A stretch of 64,000 nucleotides of DNA, taken from Lysinibacillus sp. 2017 (lineage in GTDB: Bacteria > Bacillota > Bacilli > Bacillales_A > Planococcaceae). Of the stretch, positions 1 through 8,993 are shown piece after piece; the first letter of the stretch is position 1, and every line of letters begins with the position of its first letter. The notes beneath the pieces are model-generated. The model did no database searches and had not been told where the DNA came from. It saw only the letters and a program-made list of their open reading frames with translations. The stretch covers positions 978,001 to 1,042,000 of the forward strand of contig NZ_CP029002.1 in NCBI RefSeq assembly GCF_003073375.1. Reading direction: 5' to 3'. The translations under genes were made by a program, and so were the position numbers.

Positions 1-137
1 AAGCTACATAAATAAAGAGTTTTACACTTGAAATCTTTCTGTGATAAGTATAGTGTCAATATGTGTGTTTTAATTGTTATTATCAGTAGTCAAAAATTTC
101 AAATTTACTTAAGTTATATTCTTTGGAGGTAAGCCAG

Positions 138-1037
138 ATGAACTCTTTGTTAAAAGAAGCGTTAGATCAATATATTCGCTATGTACAAATCGAAAAAAAC
201 TTTTCGCTGCATACCGTACGCGAATATCAATCTGATTTAATCGATTTTTTTGCATTTATAGAGTCTGAAGGCATACAGGATATTACAGAAGTTGATTATA
301 TTCATGCACGATTATACGTAACCAAACTTTATGACGAACAAAAAGCAAGAACTTCTATTTCAAGGAAAATCTCATCGATTCGTTCTTTTTTTCGATTTTT
401 AAATCGAGAACATAATATTGATGATGCTCCGTTTCGTTCCCTTTATCATCCGAAAAAGGAAGAGCGATTACCGAGCTTTTTTTATGAAGAAGAGTTGCAA
501 CAGCTTTTTGAAAAGAATAAAGGGACAGAACCTATGCAAGTCCGAAACATGGCGTTATTAGAATTACTTTATGCAACTGGGATTCGTGTAAGTGAATGCG
601 TAGCAGTTGAACTAGGGGATATTGATTTTCATTACAGCATTATCCGGGTAATGGGTAAAGGGCGTAAAGAAAGAATCGTACCTTTTGGACAATATGCGCA
701 CGATGCACTTGTTTTGTACATAGAACAAGTACGATCACAGTTGATGAAAAATAAAAATCATCAAAAAGTATTTGTAAATATGCGTGGGGGCGAACTTACC
801 GCTAGAGGTGTGCGTTATATATTAAGCGAGATGATTGAGAATGCAAGTATGCATACGAAAATCTATCCGCATATGTTACGTCATACGTTTGCTACTCATT
901 TATTAAATAACGGGGCAGATATGCGAACTGTTCAAGAATTACTTGGACATGCGAATTTATCTTCTACTCAAATTTATACTCATGTAACGAAAGAGGCGCT
1001 TCGGAAGACTTATATGAATAGTCATCCTAGGGCATAA
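138..1037 (+). CDS. xerC: Tyrosine recombinase XerC (CodV)
   Basis: Site-specific tyrosine recombinase that, with XerD, resolves chromosome dimers at dif during division. The 299-residue protein has the N-terminal SAM-like core-binding domain (about 1-105) and the C-terminal catalytic domain. The catalytic set is visible: R150 in GIRVSE, K174 in GKGRKE, H245 and R248 in HMLRHT, H271 in LLGHA, and nucleophile Y280 in QIYTHV. I start at the ATG at 138 because GGAGGT (125-130) sits 7 bases before it; an upstream TTG at 123 would lie ahead of that site. It leads the xerC-hslV-hslU-codY operon, as in B. subtilis, where the gene is called codV. The identification is secure. Confidence 0.96.
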   Translation: MNSLLKEALDQYIRYVQIEKNFSLHTVREYQSDLIDFFAFIESEGIQDITEVDYIHARLYVTKLYDEQKARTSISRKISSIRSFFRFLNREHNIDDAPFRSLYHPKKEERLPSFFYEEELQQLFEKNKGTEPMQVRNMALLELLYATGIRVSECVAVELGDIDFHYSIIRVMGKGRKERIVPFGQYAHDALVLYIEQVRSQLMKNKNHQKVFVNMRGGELTARGVRYILSEMIENASMHTKIYPHMLRHTFATHLLNNGADMRTVQELLGHANLSSTQIYTHVTKEALRKTYMNSHPRA

Positions 1038-1054
1038 ATAAGGAGGAAGAGCGA

Positions 1055-1597
1055 ATGGGTCAAATTCATGCAACGACAATTTTTGCGATTCATCATAAAG
1101 GTGAATGTGCGATGGCGGGCGATGGTCAAGTTACACTAGGGAATGCAGTTGTCATGAAGCATACGGCACGAAAGGTCAGACGTCTGTTTAATGGGAAAGT
1201 TTTAGCAGGTTTCGCTGGCTCGGTTGCAGATGCATTCACGTTATTTGAAATGTTTGAAGTGAAATTAAATGAATACAATGGAAATTTACAAAGAGCGGCT
1301 GTTGAAGTAGCAAAACAGTGGCGTGGTGATAAAATGTTACGTCAATTAGAGGCAATGCTACTTGTAATGGATCAATCGACTTTGTTACTTGTTTCAGGTA
1401 CAGGAGAAGTAATTGAACCTGATGATGGTATTTTAGCAATTGGTTCAGGCGGTAACTATGCATTATCAGCAGGTCGAGCTCTTAAGAAACATGCGGGGGA
1501 TCACTTAACGGCAAAAGAAATTGCAGAAGCTGCATTAACGACTGCAGCGGATATTTGTGTGTTTACGAACCATAATATTATCTTGGAGGCATTATAA
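1055..1597 (+). CDS. hslV: ATP-dependent protease peptidase subunit HslV (ClpQ/CodW)
   Basis: Peptidase subunit of the two-component HslUV protease, a proteasome beta-type double ring in the cytosol. It is 180 residues, the usual length. The conserved nucleophile region begins HATTIF, with T7-T8, followed by the GDGQVTLG and [12 protein letters not shown] blocks. As in B. subtilis CodW, a short extension precedes the Thr, but here it begins Met-Gly (MGQIHA). B. subtilis CodW has a Ser at position 2 and has been described as an N-terminal serine protease, so this protein would have to rely on Thr (see findings). A strong AAGGAGGA site precedes the ATG. Its stop overlaps the hslU start by one base. 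Confidence 0.96.
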   Translation: MGQIHATTIFAIHHKGECAMAGDGQVTLGNAVVMKHTARKVRRLFNGKVLAGFAGSVADAFTLFEMFEVKLNEYNGNLQRAAVEVAKQWRGDKMLRQLEAMLLVMDQSTLLLVSGTGEVIEPDDGILAIGSGGNYALSAGRALKKHAGDHLTAKEIAEAALTTAADICVFTNHNIILEAL

Positions 1598-2994
1598 TGA
1601 CAACAAATAATTTAACGCCAAGACAAATTACGGAACACTTAAATCGTCATATTGTTGGTCAAGAAACAGCAAAGCGCGCGGTTGCTATTGCACTTCGTAA
1701 TCGATATCGCCGTTCATTACTTAGTGAAGAATTGAAAAATGAAGTCATTCCAAAAAATATTTTGATGATTGGGCCAACCGGTGTCGGGAAAACGGAAATT
1801 GCACGTAGAATTGCCAAATTAACAAATGCGCCATTTATCAAAATAGAGGCGACAAAATTTACTGAAGTAGGTTATGTTGGCCGCGATGTTGAATCGATGG
1901 TGCGTGATTTAGTAGAAGCTTCACGTCGTCTTGTGAAAGAAGAAATGGTTGAAGCTGTGCGAGAGCAAGCAGAACGTAATGCGAATGACCAACTTGTAAA
2001 ATTATTAGCTCCATCAAAAGTTAAAGAAAAACTGACTCAAAATCCTTTTGAAATGTTATTTGGACAAAAAGAAACTACGTCGGAACAAGAAACGGATCAA
2101 GTAGAAGATACTGAAGTTCGTTCAAGACGAGCGCAAATTGCCAAAGACTTAAAGGATGGTAAGTTAGAAAATCAGTGGGTTACGATTGAAGTTGCTGAAG
2201 CAGCTCCAGCATTATTTGATGCAATGCCAGGTATGCATATGGATATGAATGCGGGTGGCATGCAAGATATGCTTTCGAATTTAATGCCGAAAAAGACAAA
2301 AAAACGTAAGCTACAAGTAAATGATGCTCGTCGTATTTTAATACAAGAAGAGGCTAATAAATTAATCGATGCAGATTCGTTATCGAGTGAAGCGATTCAT
2401 CGTGCAGAACAAGCGGGAATTATTTTTATTGATGAGATTGATAAAATCGCAAGCAAAGGCTCATCTACTGCAGATGTGTCACGGGAAGGCGTACAACGTG
2501 ATATTTTACCGATTGTCGAGGGATCAACTGTAACGACGAAATATGGCCCAGTGAAAACCGATTATATGTTATTTATTGCGGCTGGTGCGTTTCACATGTC
2601 GAAACCTAGTGATTTGATTCCTGAGTTACAAGGGCGCTTCCCGATTCGTGTAGAATTAGAAAAGCTGACAAAGGACGATTTTGTACGTATTTTACAAGAA
2701 CCTGATCAATCGTTAATTTTACAATATAAAGCCTTATTGGCAACAGAAGGTGTAACGATTGAATTTTCTGATGCGGCTATTGAACGTATTGCAGAAATTG
2801 CGACAGAAGTAAATCAAGAAACAGATAATATTGGCGCACGTCGTTTGCATACGATTTTAGAACGCTTGCTAGAGGAATTATCGTATGAAGCCTCTGAAAT
2901 TGCACCTGCAAATATTGAAATTACGCCGAATTATGTCGATCAAAAATTGGCGAATATCGTAAAAAACAAGGATTTATCACAATTTATTCTTTAA
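1597..2994 (+). CDS. hslU: ATP-dependent protease ATPase subunit HslU (ClpY/CodX)
   Basis: AAA+ unfoldase that feeds substrates to HslV. In 465 residues the order is: N-domain, Walker A GPTGVGKT (59-66), pore loop GYVG (92-95), an inserted I-domain rich in charged residues with a Met-rich patch (MPGMHMDMN), Walker B FIDEID, the sensor/arginine-finger region ([13 protein letters not shown]), and a C-terminal small domain with [16 protein letters not shown]. It ends in a hydrophobic tail (QFIL), the end that docks into HslV in this family. It is translationally coupled to hslV (TAATG overlap). The gap of about 85 bases before codY has no clear terminator. Confidence 0.97.
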   Translation: MTTNNLTPRQITEHLNRHIVGQETAKRAVAIALRNRYRRSLLSEELKNEVIPKNILMIGPTGVGKTEIARRIAKLTNAPFIKIEATKFTEVGYVGRDVESMVRDLVEASRRLVKEEMVEAVREQAERNANDQLVKLLAPSKVKEKLTQNPFEMLFGQKETTSEQETDQVEDTEVRSRRAQIAKDLKDGKLENQWVTIEVAEAAPALFDAMPGMHMDMNAGGMQDMLSNLMPKKTKKRKLQVNDARRILIQEEANKLIDADSLSSEAIHRAEQAGIIFIDEIDKIASKGSSTADVSREGVQRDILPIVEGSTVTTKYGPVKTDYMLFIAAGAFHMSKPSDLIPELQGRFPIRVELEKLTKDDFVRILQEPDQSLILQYKALLATEGVTIEFSDAAIERIAEIATEVNQETDNIGARRLHTILERLLEELSYEASEIAPANIEITPNYVDQKLANIVKNKDLSQFIL

Positions 2995-3079
2995 ATGAAG
3001 TTGAAATAGTATCTTTAAATTATAAAAACCTTTAGAATATTGAGTGAATTAATAAGCGTTCCGTAGGAGGAAAATTAGA

Positions 3080-3859
3080 ATGAATTTATTACAGAAAACA
3101 AGAAAGATTAATGCAATGCTTCAAGCATCTGCAGGTAAACCAGTAAACTTTAAGGAAATGGCCAATACATTAGGTGACATTATCGAAAGTAACGTATTTA
3201 TCGTTAGCCGTAAAGGTAAACTATTAGGTATTTCAATTCACCAACAAATCGAGAACGAACGTATTAAAAAAATGTTTGAAGAACGTCAGTTCCCTGAAGC
3301 ATATACACAAAATTTATTTAACATTACAGTAACATCTCCAAACTTAGATATTAATAACGAACACACTGCATTCCCAATTGAAAACAAAGACTTATTTGCA
3401 TCTGGCTTAACAACAATTGTTCCGATTATCGGTGGTGGAGATCGTTTAGGTACATTAATTTTAGCTCGAATTAGCGATCAATTTGAAGATGACGATTTAA
3501 TTTTAGCTGAATACGGTGCAACTGTAGTTGGTATGGAAATTTTACGTGAAAAATCAGAAGAGATTGAAGAAGAAGCACGTTCGAAAGCTGTTGTACAAAT
3601 GGCGATCAATTCTTTATCTTATTCGGAGCTTGAAGCAATCGAACATATCTTTGAAGAATTAGACGGCAACGAAGGTTTATTAGTAGCTTCTAAAATTGCA
3701 GACCGTGTAGGTATTACACGTTCAGTAATCGTAAATGCATTACGTAAATTGGAATCAGCTGGTGTAATCGAATCTCGTTCATTAGGTATGAAAGGAACTT
3801 ATATTAAAGTATTAAATGATAAGTTCTTAACAGCTTTAGCTGAAATTAAAATGAAATAA
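3080..3859 (+). CDS. codY: GTP-sensing transcriptional regulator CodY
   Basis: Global pleiotropic regulator of Firmicutes that senses GTP and branched-chain amino acids and represses stationary-phase, nitrogen and, in B. subtilis, motility genes. It is 259 residues, the family length. The N-terminal two-thirds is the GAF ligand-binding domain; the C-terminal winged helix-turn-helix carries [29 protein letters not shown] site precedes the ATG. It is the last gene of the xerC-hslV-hslU-codY group and is followed at once by a strong terminator. The fla/che locus it often controls begins 500 bases downstream. Confidence 0.98.
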   Translation: MNLLQKTRKINAMLQASAGKPVNFKEMANTLGDIIESNVFIVSRKGKLLGISIHQQIENERIKKMFEERQFPEAYTQNLFNITVTSPNLDINNEHTAFPIENKDLFASGLTTIVPIIGGGDRLGTLILARISDQFEDDDLILAEYGATVVGMEILREKSEEIEEEARSKAVVQMAINSLSYSELEAIEHIFEELDGNEGLLVASKIADRVGITRSVIVNALRKLESAGVIESRSLGMKGTYIKVLNDKFLTALAEIKMK

Positions 3860-3875
3860 CCCTTTTTTTGATAGC

Positions 3876-3910
3876 GCGGTAAAACGAAATTTCGTTTTAC
3901 CGCTTTTTTT
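3876..3910 (+). terminator. Intrinsic terminator after codY
   Basis: A perfect 14-base inverted repeat, GCGGTAAAACGAAA (3876-3889) with its complement at 3890-3903, is followed by seven T. The central bases must form the loop. It closes the codY operon and separates it from fla/che. Confidence 0.93.
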
Positions 3911-4242
3911 GTAGAATCATGTAGAAAAATAGTTGATGGAAAATTAATATTTTTCGAGAAGGCTATTATTATTGAATGGATAGATGCTAATGTTACAAAT
4001 TTATGAATAATCTATAAAAATACACTTATTTCCAGTGGTATAAGCTAATATTAAGGTTGTAAATCCTACTCAATTGCGAATATTTCGTACATAAATAAGT
4101 AATATATAACGATTTATTGATAGTAAATTTATCTGGTTATTTGGGAATTTATAGATTCTAATGGATTATATAAATACGGAAATTGAGCAAATAATAACCG
4201 ATTTTAAAATATCCCGACGAAATTAATCGAAAAAATAGTTCC

Positions 4243-4268
4243 TAAAGACTAGCAAAAAGTGCCAAAAG
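4243..4268 (+). promoter_or_regulatory. Candidate sigma-D type promoter for fla/che
   Basis: TAAA (4243-4246), 14 bases, then GCCAAAAG (4261-4268). The sigma-D consensus is TAAA-N14-16-GCCGATAT, so the -35 box and the GCC of the -10 box match and the rest is partial. The position, about 90 bases upstream of flgB, suits an autoregulatory input from SigD encoded at the far end of the locus. Not proven. Confidence 0.45.
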
Positions 4269-4295
4269 ACAATAGACACTTGGATTCATTATAAT
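4266..4295 (+). promoter_or_regulatory. Candidate sigma-A promoter for fla/che
   Basis: A perfect TATAAT (4290-4295) lies 18 bases after AAGACA (4266-4271, four of six matches to TTGACA). It overlaps the sigma-D-like box. It is the best sigma-A -10 hexamer in this region. Confidence 0.4.
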
Positions 4296-4358
4296 TACAA
4301 TTGTATTATTAGGTTGTTGCTTGGAGGATTTTACAAAAAGTAAAAGAGGTGAAAAAAT

Positions 4359-4751
4359 TTGGATTTGTTTGGTGGTACGATTCGTAGACTAGAAAATGGA
4401 CTTTCTTTTGCTACGTTGAAAAATAAAACGATCGCACAAAATATAGCAAATGTAGATACACCTAATTACAAAACAAAGGAAGTTAGTTTTAAAGATGTAT
4501 TGAATGATGCAAAAAGTGCTACGATTTCAGCAAATCGCACGGATGCGAGACATTACGATTTTAATATAGAAATTGGTAGTAATGGTGTTTACTCTAATGA
4601 AAATTTCCGCTCACGTCCAAATGGCAATGCAGTTAATATGGACACTGAGCAAGCAAAGTTAGCCGAGAATACAATTTACTATAACGCCTTAATTGAACGA
4701 ATGAATGGGAAATTTAGTACGTTAAATGCAGTTGTTAAAGGAGGTCGTTAG
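4359..4751 (+). CDS. flgB: Flagellar basal-body rod protein FlgB
   Basis: Proximal rod subunit, exported through the flagellar type III apparatus. It is 130 residues. The N-terminal rod signature NIANVDTPNYKTKEVSF and the C-terminal helix (YYNALIERMNGKFSTL) are typical. The start is TTG: it follows AGAGGTG (4345-4351) at good spacing, no ATG fits, and the first residues (MDLFGGTIRRLEN) align with the family start. First gene of the fla/che locus; flgC follows after two bases. Confidence 0.95.
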   Translation: MDLFGGTIRRLENGLSFATLKNKTIAQNIANVDTPNYKTKEVSFKDVLNDAKSATISANRTDARHYDFNIEIGSNGVYSNENFRSRPNGNAVNMDTEQAKLAENTIYYNALIERMNGKFSTLNAVVKGGR

Positions 4752-4753
4752 TA

Positions 4754-5218
4754 ATGTCTATTTTTCATAGTATGAACACAACAGCTTCGGCATTAACATC
4801 GAACCGTTTACGTATGGATGTTATTTCTTCAAACATTGCAAACGTAGATACTACACGAGCAAAGCAAGTCAATGGCGAATGGGAGCCTTATCGTAAAAAA
4901 TCCGTTACTTTGAAAGAAGAGCAAGGCCAGTTTTCAAACTTTTTGAATATGGCAATGGGTAAAACGGTTAAAGCAGGTGTAGGTAATGGAGTAAAAGTCA
5001 CTTCAATTAAAGAAGATACTGAGACTCCGTTTAAACTCGTATATGACCCAACCAATCCTGACGCAAATGAAGATGGATATGTACAAATGTCTAATGTAGA
5101 TTTATTGAAGGAAATGGTAGACCTAATCTCAGCTTCACGTTCTTATGAAGCAAATATAACAGCCTTTAACGCAAATAAAAGTATGTTAATGAAAGCGTTA
5201 GAAATTGGGAAAGGATGA
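4754..5218 (+). CDS. flgC: Flagellar basal-body rod protein FlgC
   Basis: Second proximal rod protein, 154 residues. It shows the rod-family N-terminal motif SSNIANVDTTRA and the C-terminal VQMSNVDLLKEMVDLISASRS segment that builds the coiled rod core. GGAGG at the flgB 3' end serves as its ribosome binding site, which implies coupled translation with flgB. It assembles with FlgB and FliE at the MS-ring/rod junction. Confidence 0.96.
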   Translation: MSIFHSMNTTASALTSNRLRMDVISSNIANVDTTRAKQVNGEWEPYRKKSVTLKEEQGQFSNFLNMAMGKTVKAGVGNGVKVTSIKEDTETPFKLVYDPTNPDANEDGYVQMSNVDLLKEMVDLISASRSYEANITAFNANKSMLMKALEIGKG

Positions 5219-5224
5219 TAATTA

Positions 5225-5533
5225 ATGGCGATTAATCCAGTATCGTTTATGTCTCCGACACAATCTGTGAATGAATTAAACACAGGCAATAAAGTCACTT
5301 CGGCTGATGCACAACAACAATTCGCAGAAGCTTTAAAAGATGCGATTGCAGGTGTTAATGAACAACAAAATACATCGGATATGATGACACAAAAATTAAT
5401 TAGTGGTGGAGATGTTGATTTATACGAAGTAATGGTTGCTTCTCAAAAGGCAAGTATTACTTTAAACACAACAATTGAGATTCGTAATAAAGCAGTGGAA
5501 GCTTATCAAGAAATTATGCGCATGAGTGTATAA
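5225..5533 (+). CDS. fliE: Flagellar hook-basal body protein FliE
   Basis: Small adaptor (102 residues) between the MS ring and the rod, and an early type III export substrate. The conserved C-terminal half reads DLYEVMVASQKASITL followed by RNKAVEAYQEIMRM, diagnostic for FliE. The N-terminal third is variable. It lies between flgC and fliF, the standard order. Confidence 0.95.
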   Translation: MAINPVSFMSPTQSVNELNTGNKVTSADAQQQFAEALKDAIAGVNEQQNTSDMMTQKLISGGDVDLYEVMVASQKASITLNTTIEIRNKAVEAYQEIMRMSV

Positions 5534-5591
5534 TTATTTTGTTTGACGAATAATTAATTGTTGGGCATTCACTATAACCGGAGGATTCATA

Positions 5592-7178
5592 ATGAATGAA
5601 CGACTTACAAAAATTAAAAGTGACTCCACTAGTTTCTGGAGGAGTCGAACTAAAAATCAAAAGGGTGCTGTAATCGGTGCGGTTGTAGCTATTATTGCAC
5701 TTGCGGCTATTCTTACATATTATTCAACACGCACAACGATGGCGCAGTTGTTCCCTGAACTTCCTATAGCAGAGGTTGGGAGAATTACAGAGGTTTTATC
5801 TGCACAAGGTGTACCGTATGAAACAGCAAATGGTGGCACAACAATTTTAGTGCCTGAAGAGCAAGTAGATGACTTGAAAGTGTCATTGGCAGCTCAGGGT
5901 TATCCAGATTCAGATGAAATTGACGCATCCTTCTTTACAGAAAATGCTGGTTTTGGTATGACGGACAATGAGTTCAATGTCATAAAAAAAGCAGCGACTG
6001 AAACAGATTTAGCTAATTTAATTCGTAAATTTGACGGAGTAAAAGATGCGAGCGTTGTTATTACATTACCAGATGAAGGAATTTTCCTTAAAGATGAAAA
6101 AGGTTCAGCGCAAGCGGCCATCGTCTTAAAAACAGCAGCAGGACATAAATTTACAGATGAACAAATTAAGGGACTCTTTAATTTAGTGTCAATGAGTATT
6201 CCCAATTTGCCTAAAGAAAACATTACGATTATGAACCAATATTCTGAGTATTATGATCTAGCGGCTGCTGAAAGTGGTAGCAGCGGTGTTGATTCTGTAA
6301 CGGGTCAAATGGAAGTTAAGAAAACGATCGAGCGTGACTTACAACGACAAGTTCAACAAATGTTAGGTACATTAATAGGACAAGATAAAGTAGTTGTAAA
6401 CGTTTCAGCTGATGTGGACTTCAAAAAGGAAAACCGTGAAGAAAATTTAGTGAAACCTGTTGATGAAGAGAATATGACAGGTATTGAAATTAGTGCACAG
6501 CGTATTACTGAGACATATTCAGGTTCAGCGGCGGCTGATGGCTCTCCAGAGGCTGGAAATGTTACAGATAACTTCGTAGATTACGTTGAAGGTTCGTCAG
6601 GTGACGGAGACTATGAACGTGTTGAGGAAACAATCAACAATGATGTCAACCGTATCAAACGTGAAATTCAAGAAAGTCCATACAAAATTCGCAACTTAGG
6701 TATCCAAGTTATGGTAGATTCACCGGAAACTGAAGGGATCAATGACAGTGTTCGTTCAGATATCGAACAAATTTTATCGACAATTGTTCGTACATCAATT
6801 GATCAAGATGCAGCTGGTATTTTAACAGATGAGGAAATTGCAAATCGAATCGTTGTATCTGTACAAAAATTCCAAGGAAATGACACAGATGCTACAGACC
6901 CTCAATCTGTAATACCTTGGTGGGTTTGGGTTATTGGCGGTATCCTACTAGTAGCCATTATTCTTCTAGTAATTTATGTACTACGTGCTCGTAAACGTAA
7001 GCAAGAAGAGGAAGAGCTAGAAATTATCGAAAAACAACAGCAATTAATTGAAGTAGAAGATATTTCTGAAGAAAAAGAAACTGAAGCGACTGTACGCCGT
7101 AAGCAACTAGAAAAAATGGCAAAAGATAAGCCAGAAGATTTTGCGAAGCTATTGCGTAGTTGGATTGCTGAAGACTAA
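5592..7178 (+). CDS. fliF: Flagellar MS-ring protein FliF
   Basis: Forms the membrane-embedded MS ring on which rod, C ring and export gate assemble. In 528 residues it has transmembrane helix 1 (about 26-45), periplasm-side ring-building motifs with the YscJ/FliF signature, a central acidic, low-conservation loop, transmembrane helix 2 (about 442-463, WWVWVIGGILL), and a cytosolic tail ending DFAKLLRSWIAED, the FliG-binding segment. A GGAGG site precedes the ATG. fliG starts 14 bases downstream. Confidence 0.96.
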   Translation: MNERLTKIKSDSTSFWRSRTKNQKGAVIGAVVAIIALAAILTYYSTRTTMAQLFPELPIAEVGRITEVLSAQGVPYETANGGTTILVPEEQVDDLKVSLAAQGYPDSDEIDASFFTENAGFGMTDNEFNVIKKAATETDLANLIRKFDGVKDASVVITLPDEGIFLKDEKGSAQAAIVLKTAAGHKFTDEQIKGLFNLVSMSIPNLPKENITIMNQYSEYYDLAAAESGSSGVDSVTGQMEVKKTIERDLQRQVQQMLGTLIGQDKVVVNVSADVDFKKENREENLVKPVDEENMTGIEISAQRITETYSGSAAADGSPEAGNVTDNFVDYVEGSSGDGDYERVEETINNDVNRIKREIQESPYKIRNLGIQVMVDSPETEGINDSVRSDIEQILSTIVRTSIDQDAAGILTDEEIANRIVVSVQKFQGNDTDATDPQSVIPWWVWVIGGILLVAIILLVIYVLRARKRKQEEEELEIIEKQQQLIEVEDISEEKETEATVRRKQLEKMAKDKPEDFAKLLRSWIAED

Positions 7179-7192
7179 TAGGAGGTTCAGCT

Positions 7193-8206
7193 GTGTCCAA
7201 GAAAGATAAAGACCTATCAGGAAAGCAAAAGGCTGCTTTACTGCTAATTTCTCTAGGGCCAGAAGTTTCGGCTTCTGTATACAAGCATTTAAGTGAAGAA
7301 GAAATTGAACGTCTAACGTTGGAAATTTCAGGTGTAAAAAAAGTGGAATCTTCAGTGAAGGAAGAAATCATTGAAGAATTCCATCAAATTGCATTAGCGC
7401 AAGACTATATCACACAAGGTGGTATTGGTTATGCGAAAACGGTACTTGAAAAAGCTTTAGGCGCAGAACAAGCACAAGCTATTTTAAATCGACTAACTTC
7501 ATCCTTGCAAGTGCGTCCATTTGACTTTGCTCGTAAAGCCGATCCAGCACAAATTTTTAACTTTATTCAAAATGAACATCCCCAAACAATTGCCCTTATC
7601 CTCTCTTATTTAGAGCCAGGGCAAGCGGGTGTCATCCTATCATCATTACCACAAGAAGTACAAGCAGATATTGCTAAACGTATTGCCATTATGGAATCAA
7701 CTTCTCCAGAGGTAATTAGTGAAATCGAATCCGTACTTGAACGTAAATTATCATCTACTGTTACACAAGATTACACGGAAACTGGTGGCGTAGATGCAGT
7801 AGTCGAAGTTTTAAATGGTGTAGATCGTCAAACAGAAAAAACGATTCTCGATGCACTCGAAATTCAAGATCCAGAGCTTGCAGAAGAAATCAAAAAACGT
7901 ATGTTTGTATTCGAAGATATCGTTACACTGGACAACCGTTCAATTCAACGTGTCATCCGCGATTGCGAAAACGAAGACTTATTATTATCTATGAAAGTTT
8001 CTTCAGACGAAGTAAAAGATATTATTTTCCGCAATATGTCACAACGTATGGCTGAAACATTCCGTGATGAAATGGAAATTATGGGACCAGTTCGACTACG
8101 TGATGTAGAAGAAGCTCAATCTCGTATCGTTGCAGTTATCCGTCGCTTAGAAGATGCAGGTGAAATTATTATTGCACGTGGTGGAGGAGATGACGTAATT
8201 GTCTAG
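7193..8206 (+). CDS. fliG: Flagellar motor switch protein FliG
   Basis: C-ring switch component that binds FliF through its N-domain and transmits stator torque through its C-domain. It is 337 residues. Middle-domain motifs include EHPQTIALILSYL, and the C-terminal domain carries the charged torque helix region (MSQRMAETFRDEME, followed by GPVRLRDVEEAQ). The start is GTG with GGAGGT (7181-7186) seven bases upstream. It overlaps fliH by eight bases. Confidence 0.97.
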   Translation: MSKKDKDLSGKQKAALLLISLGPEVSASVYKHLSEEEIERLTLEISGVKKVESSVKEEIIEEFHQIALAQDYITQGGIGYAKTVLEKALGAEQAQAILNRLTSSLQVRPFDFARKADPAQIFNFIQNEHPQTIALILSYLEPGQAGVILSSLPQEVQADIAKRIAIMESTSPEVISEIESVLERKLSSTVTQDYTETGGVDAVVEVLNGVDRQTEKTILDALEIQDPELAEEIKKRMFVFEDIVTLDNRSIQRVIRDCENEDLLLSMKVSSDEVKDIIFRNMSQRMAETFRDEMEIMGPVRLRDVEEAQSRIVAVIRRLEDAGEIIIARGGGDDVIV

Positions 8207-8993
8207 AATCATCCGTTCAACAAATGCACAACCAGCTGAAGAAGCTGTTGTAGAAATTAAACTTCAAAGTTTCTTCGAGCCGATTCATTATGTGGACGCG
8301 GAGGAAGATACACTAGATAATACAACTCAATTAACGCTGGAAGATATTGAACAAGAGCGTCAAATGATGCTACAGCAAGCAACACGTGAAATTGAACAAA
8401 AACGTGAGCAATTTGAGGAATTTCGCAACGAGCAATTAGCTGCAATTGAAGCGTTAAAACAAACATGGGAAGAAGAAAAAGTGATTCTTCAACAACAAGC
8501 TCATGAAGAAGGATTTGCACAAGGCTATGAAGAAGGCATTCAGAAGGCAAATTCTGATATGACAGAGGCATTACAAGTTGCAAATACAACTATGAAAGAC
8601 GCGCAAAATAATGCTCAGCAATATATTGAATCTCAAGAAACAGTCATATTAGACATTGCATTAACAGGAGCAGAGCGAATTTTAAATGCTTCCCTTGATC
8701 GACAAGATGAACTATTCGTTTCAATTATTGAGCGCGGATTAAAAGAAGCAAGAGAAATGAAAGAAATTAAACTTTATGTTTCACCAAAATATCATGCACT
8801 CGTTTCGCAGCATCATAACGAACTAGCTGAAATGTTCCCCGCAAACGTACCATTTATGATTTTTGTCAATGAAGACTTAAATGATACAGAGAGTTACATC
8901 GAAACGAATCATGGAAGAATTGTTGTCTCAATCGATGAGCAATTAAAAGAATTGCGTCAACAATTGTACGAATTAATAGAAAGTAAGGAATGA
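8199..8993 (+). CDS. fliH: Flagellar assembly protein FliH (export ATPase regulator)
   Basis: Stator-like regulator of the FliI ATPase in the flagellar type III export apparatus. It is 264 residues: a long charged, Gln/Glu-rich coiled coil (about 45-125) containing the glycine-spaced EEGFAQGYEEGIQKA segment, then the globular FliH/YscL C-domain. The start is TTG, preceded by GGAGGA (8183-8188) inside fliG, so translation is coupled. The C-terminus overlaps fliI. Confidence 0.92.
   Translation: MSRIIRSTNAQPAEEAVVEIKLQSFFEPIHYVDAEEDTLDNTTQLTLEDIEQERQMMLQQATREIEQKREQFEEFRNEQLAAIEALKQTWEEEKVILQQQAHEEGFAQGYEEGIQKANSDMTEALQVANTTMKDAQNNAQQYIESQETVILDIALTGAERILNASLDRQDELFVSIIERGLKEAREMKEIKLYVSPKYHALVSQHHNELAEMFPANVPFMIFVNEDLNDTESYIETNHGRIVVSIDEQLKELRQQLYELIESKE

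Larger units (their letters stand above)
3911..4358. other. Long AT-rich intergenic region upstream of fla/che
   Basis: About 450 bases with no credible coding frame. It is very AT-rich and lies between the codY terminator and flgB. In B. subtilis the equivalent region carries the main fla/che promoters. The candidate sigma-D and sigma-A promoters near its 3' end are listed separately. I see no extended inverted repeat apart from the codY terminator just before it. Confidence 0.7.

Noticed and set aside
3911-4242. Small gene in the codY-flgB gap
   Set aside because: Frames are short, AT-driven and lack ribosome binding sites.
7024-7371. 115-codon minus-strand frame over the fliF-fliG junction
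   Set aside because: It is antisense to two secure genes and spans their ribosome binding site; no homology is apparent.
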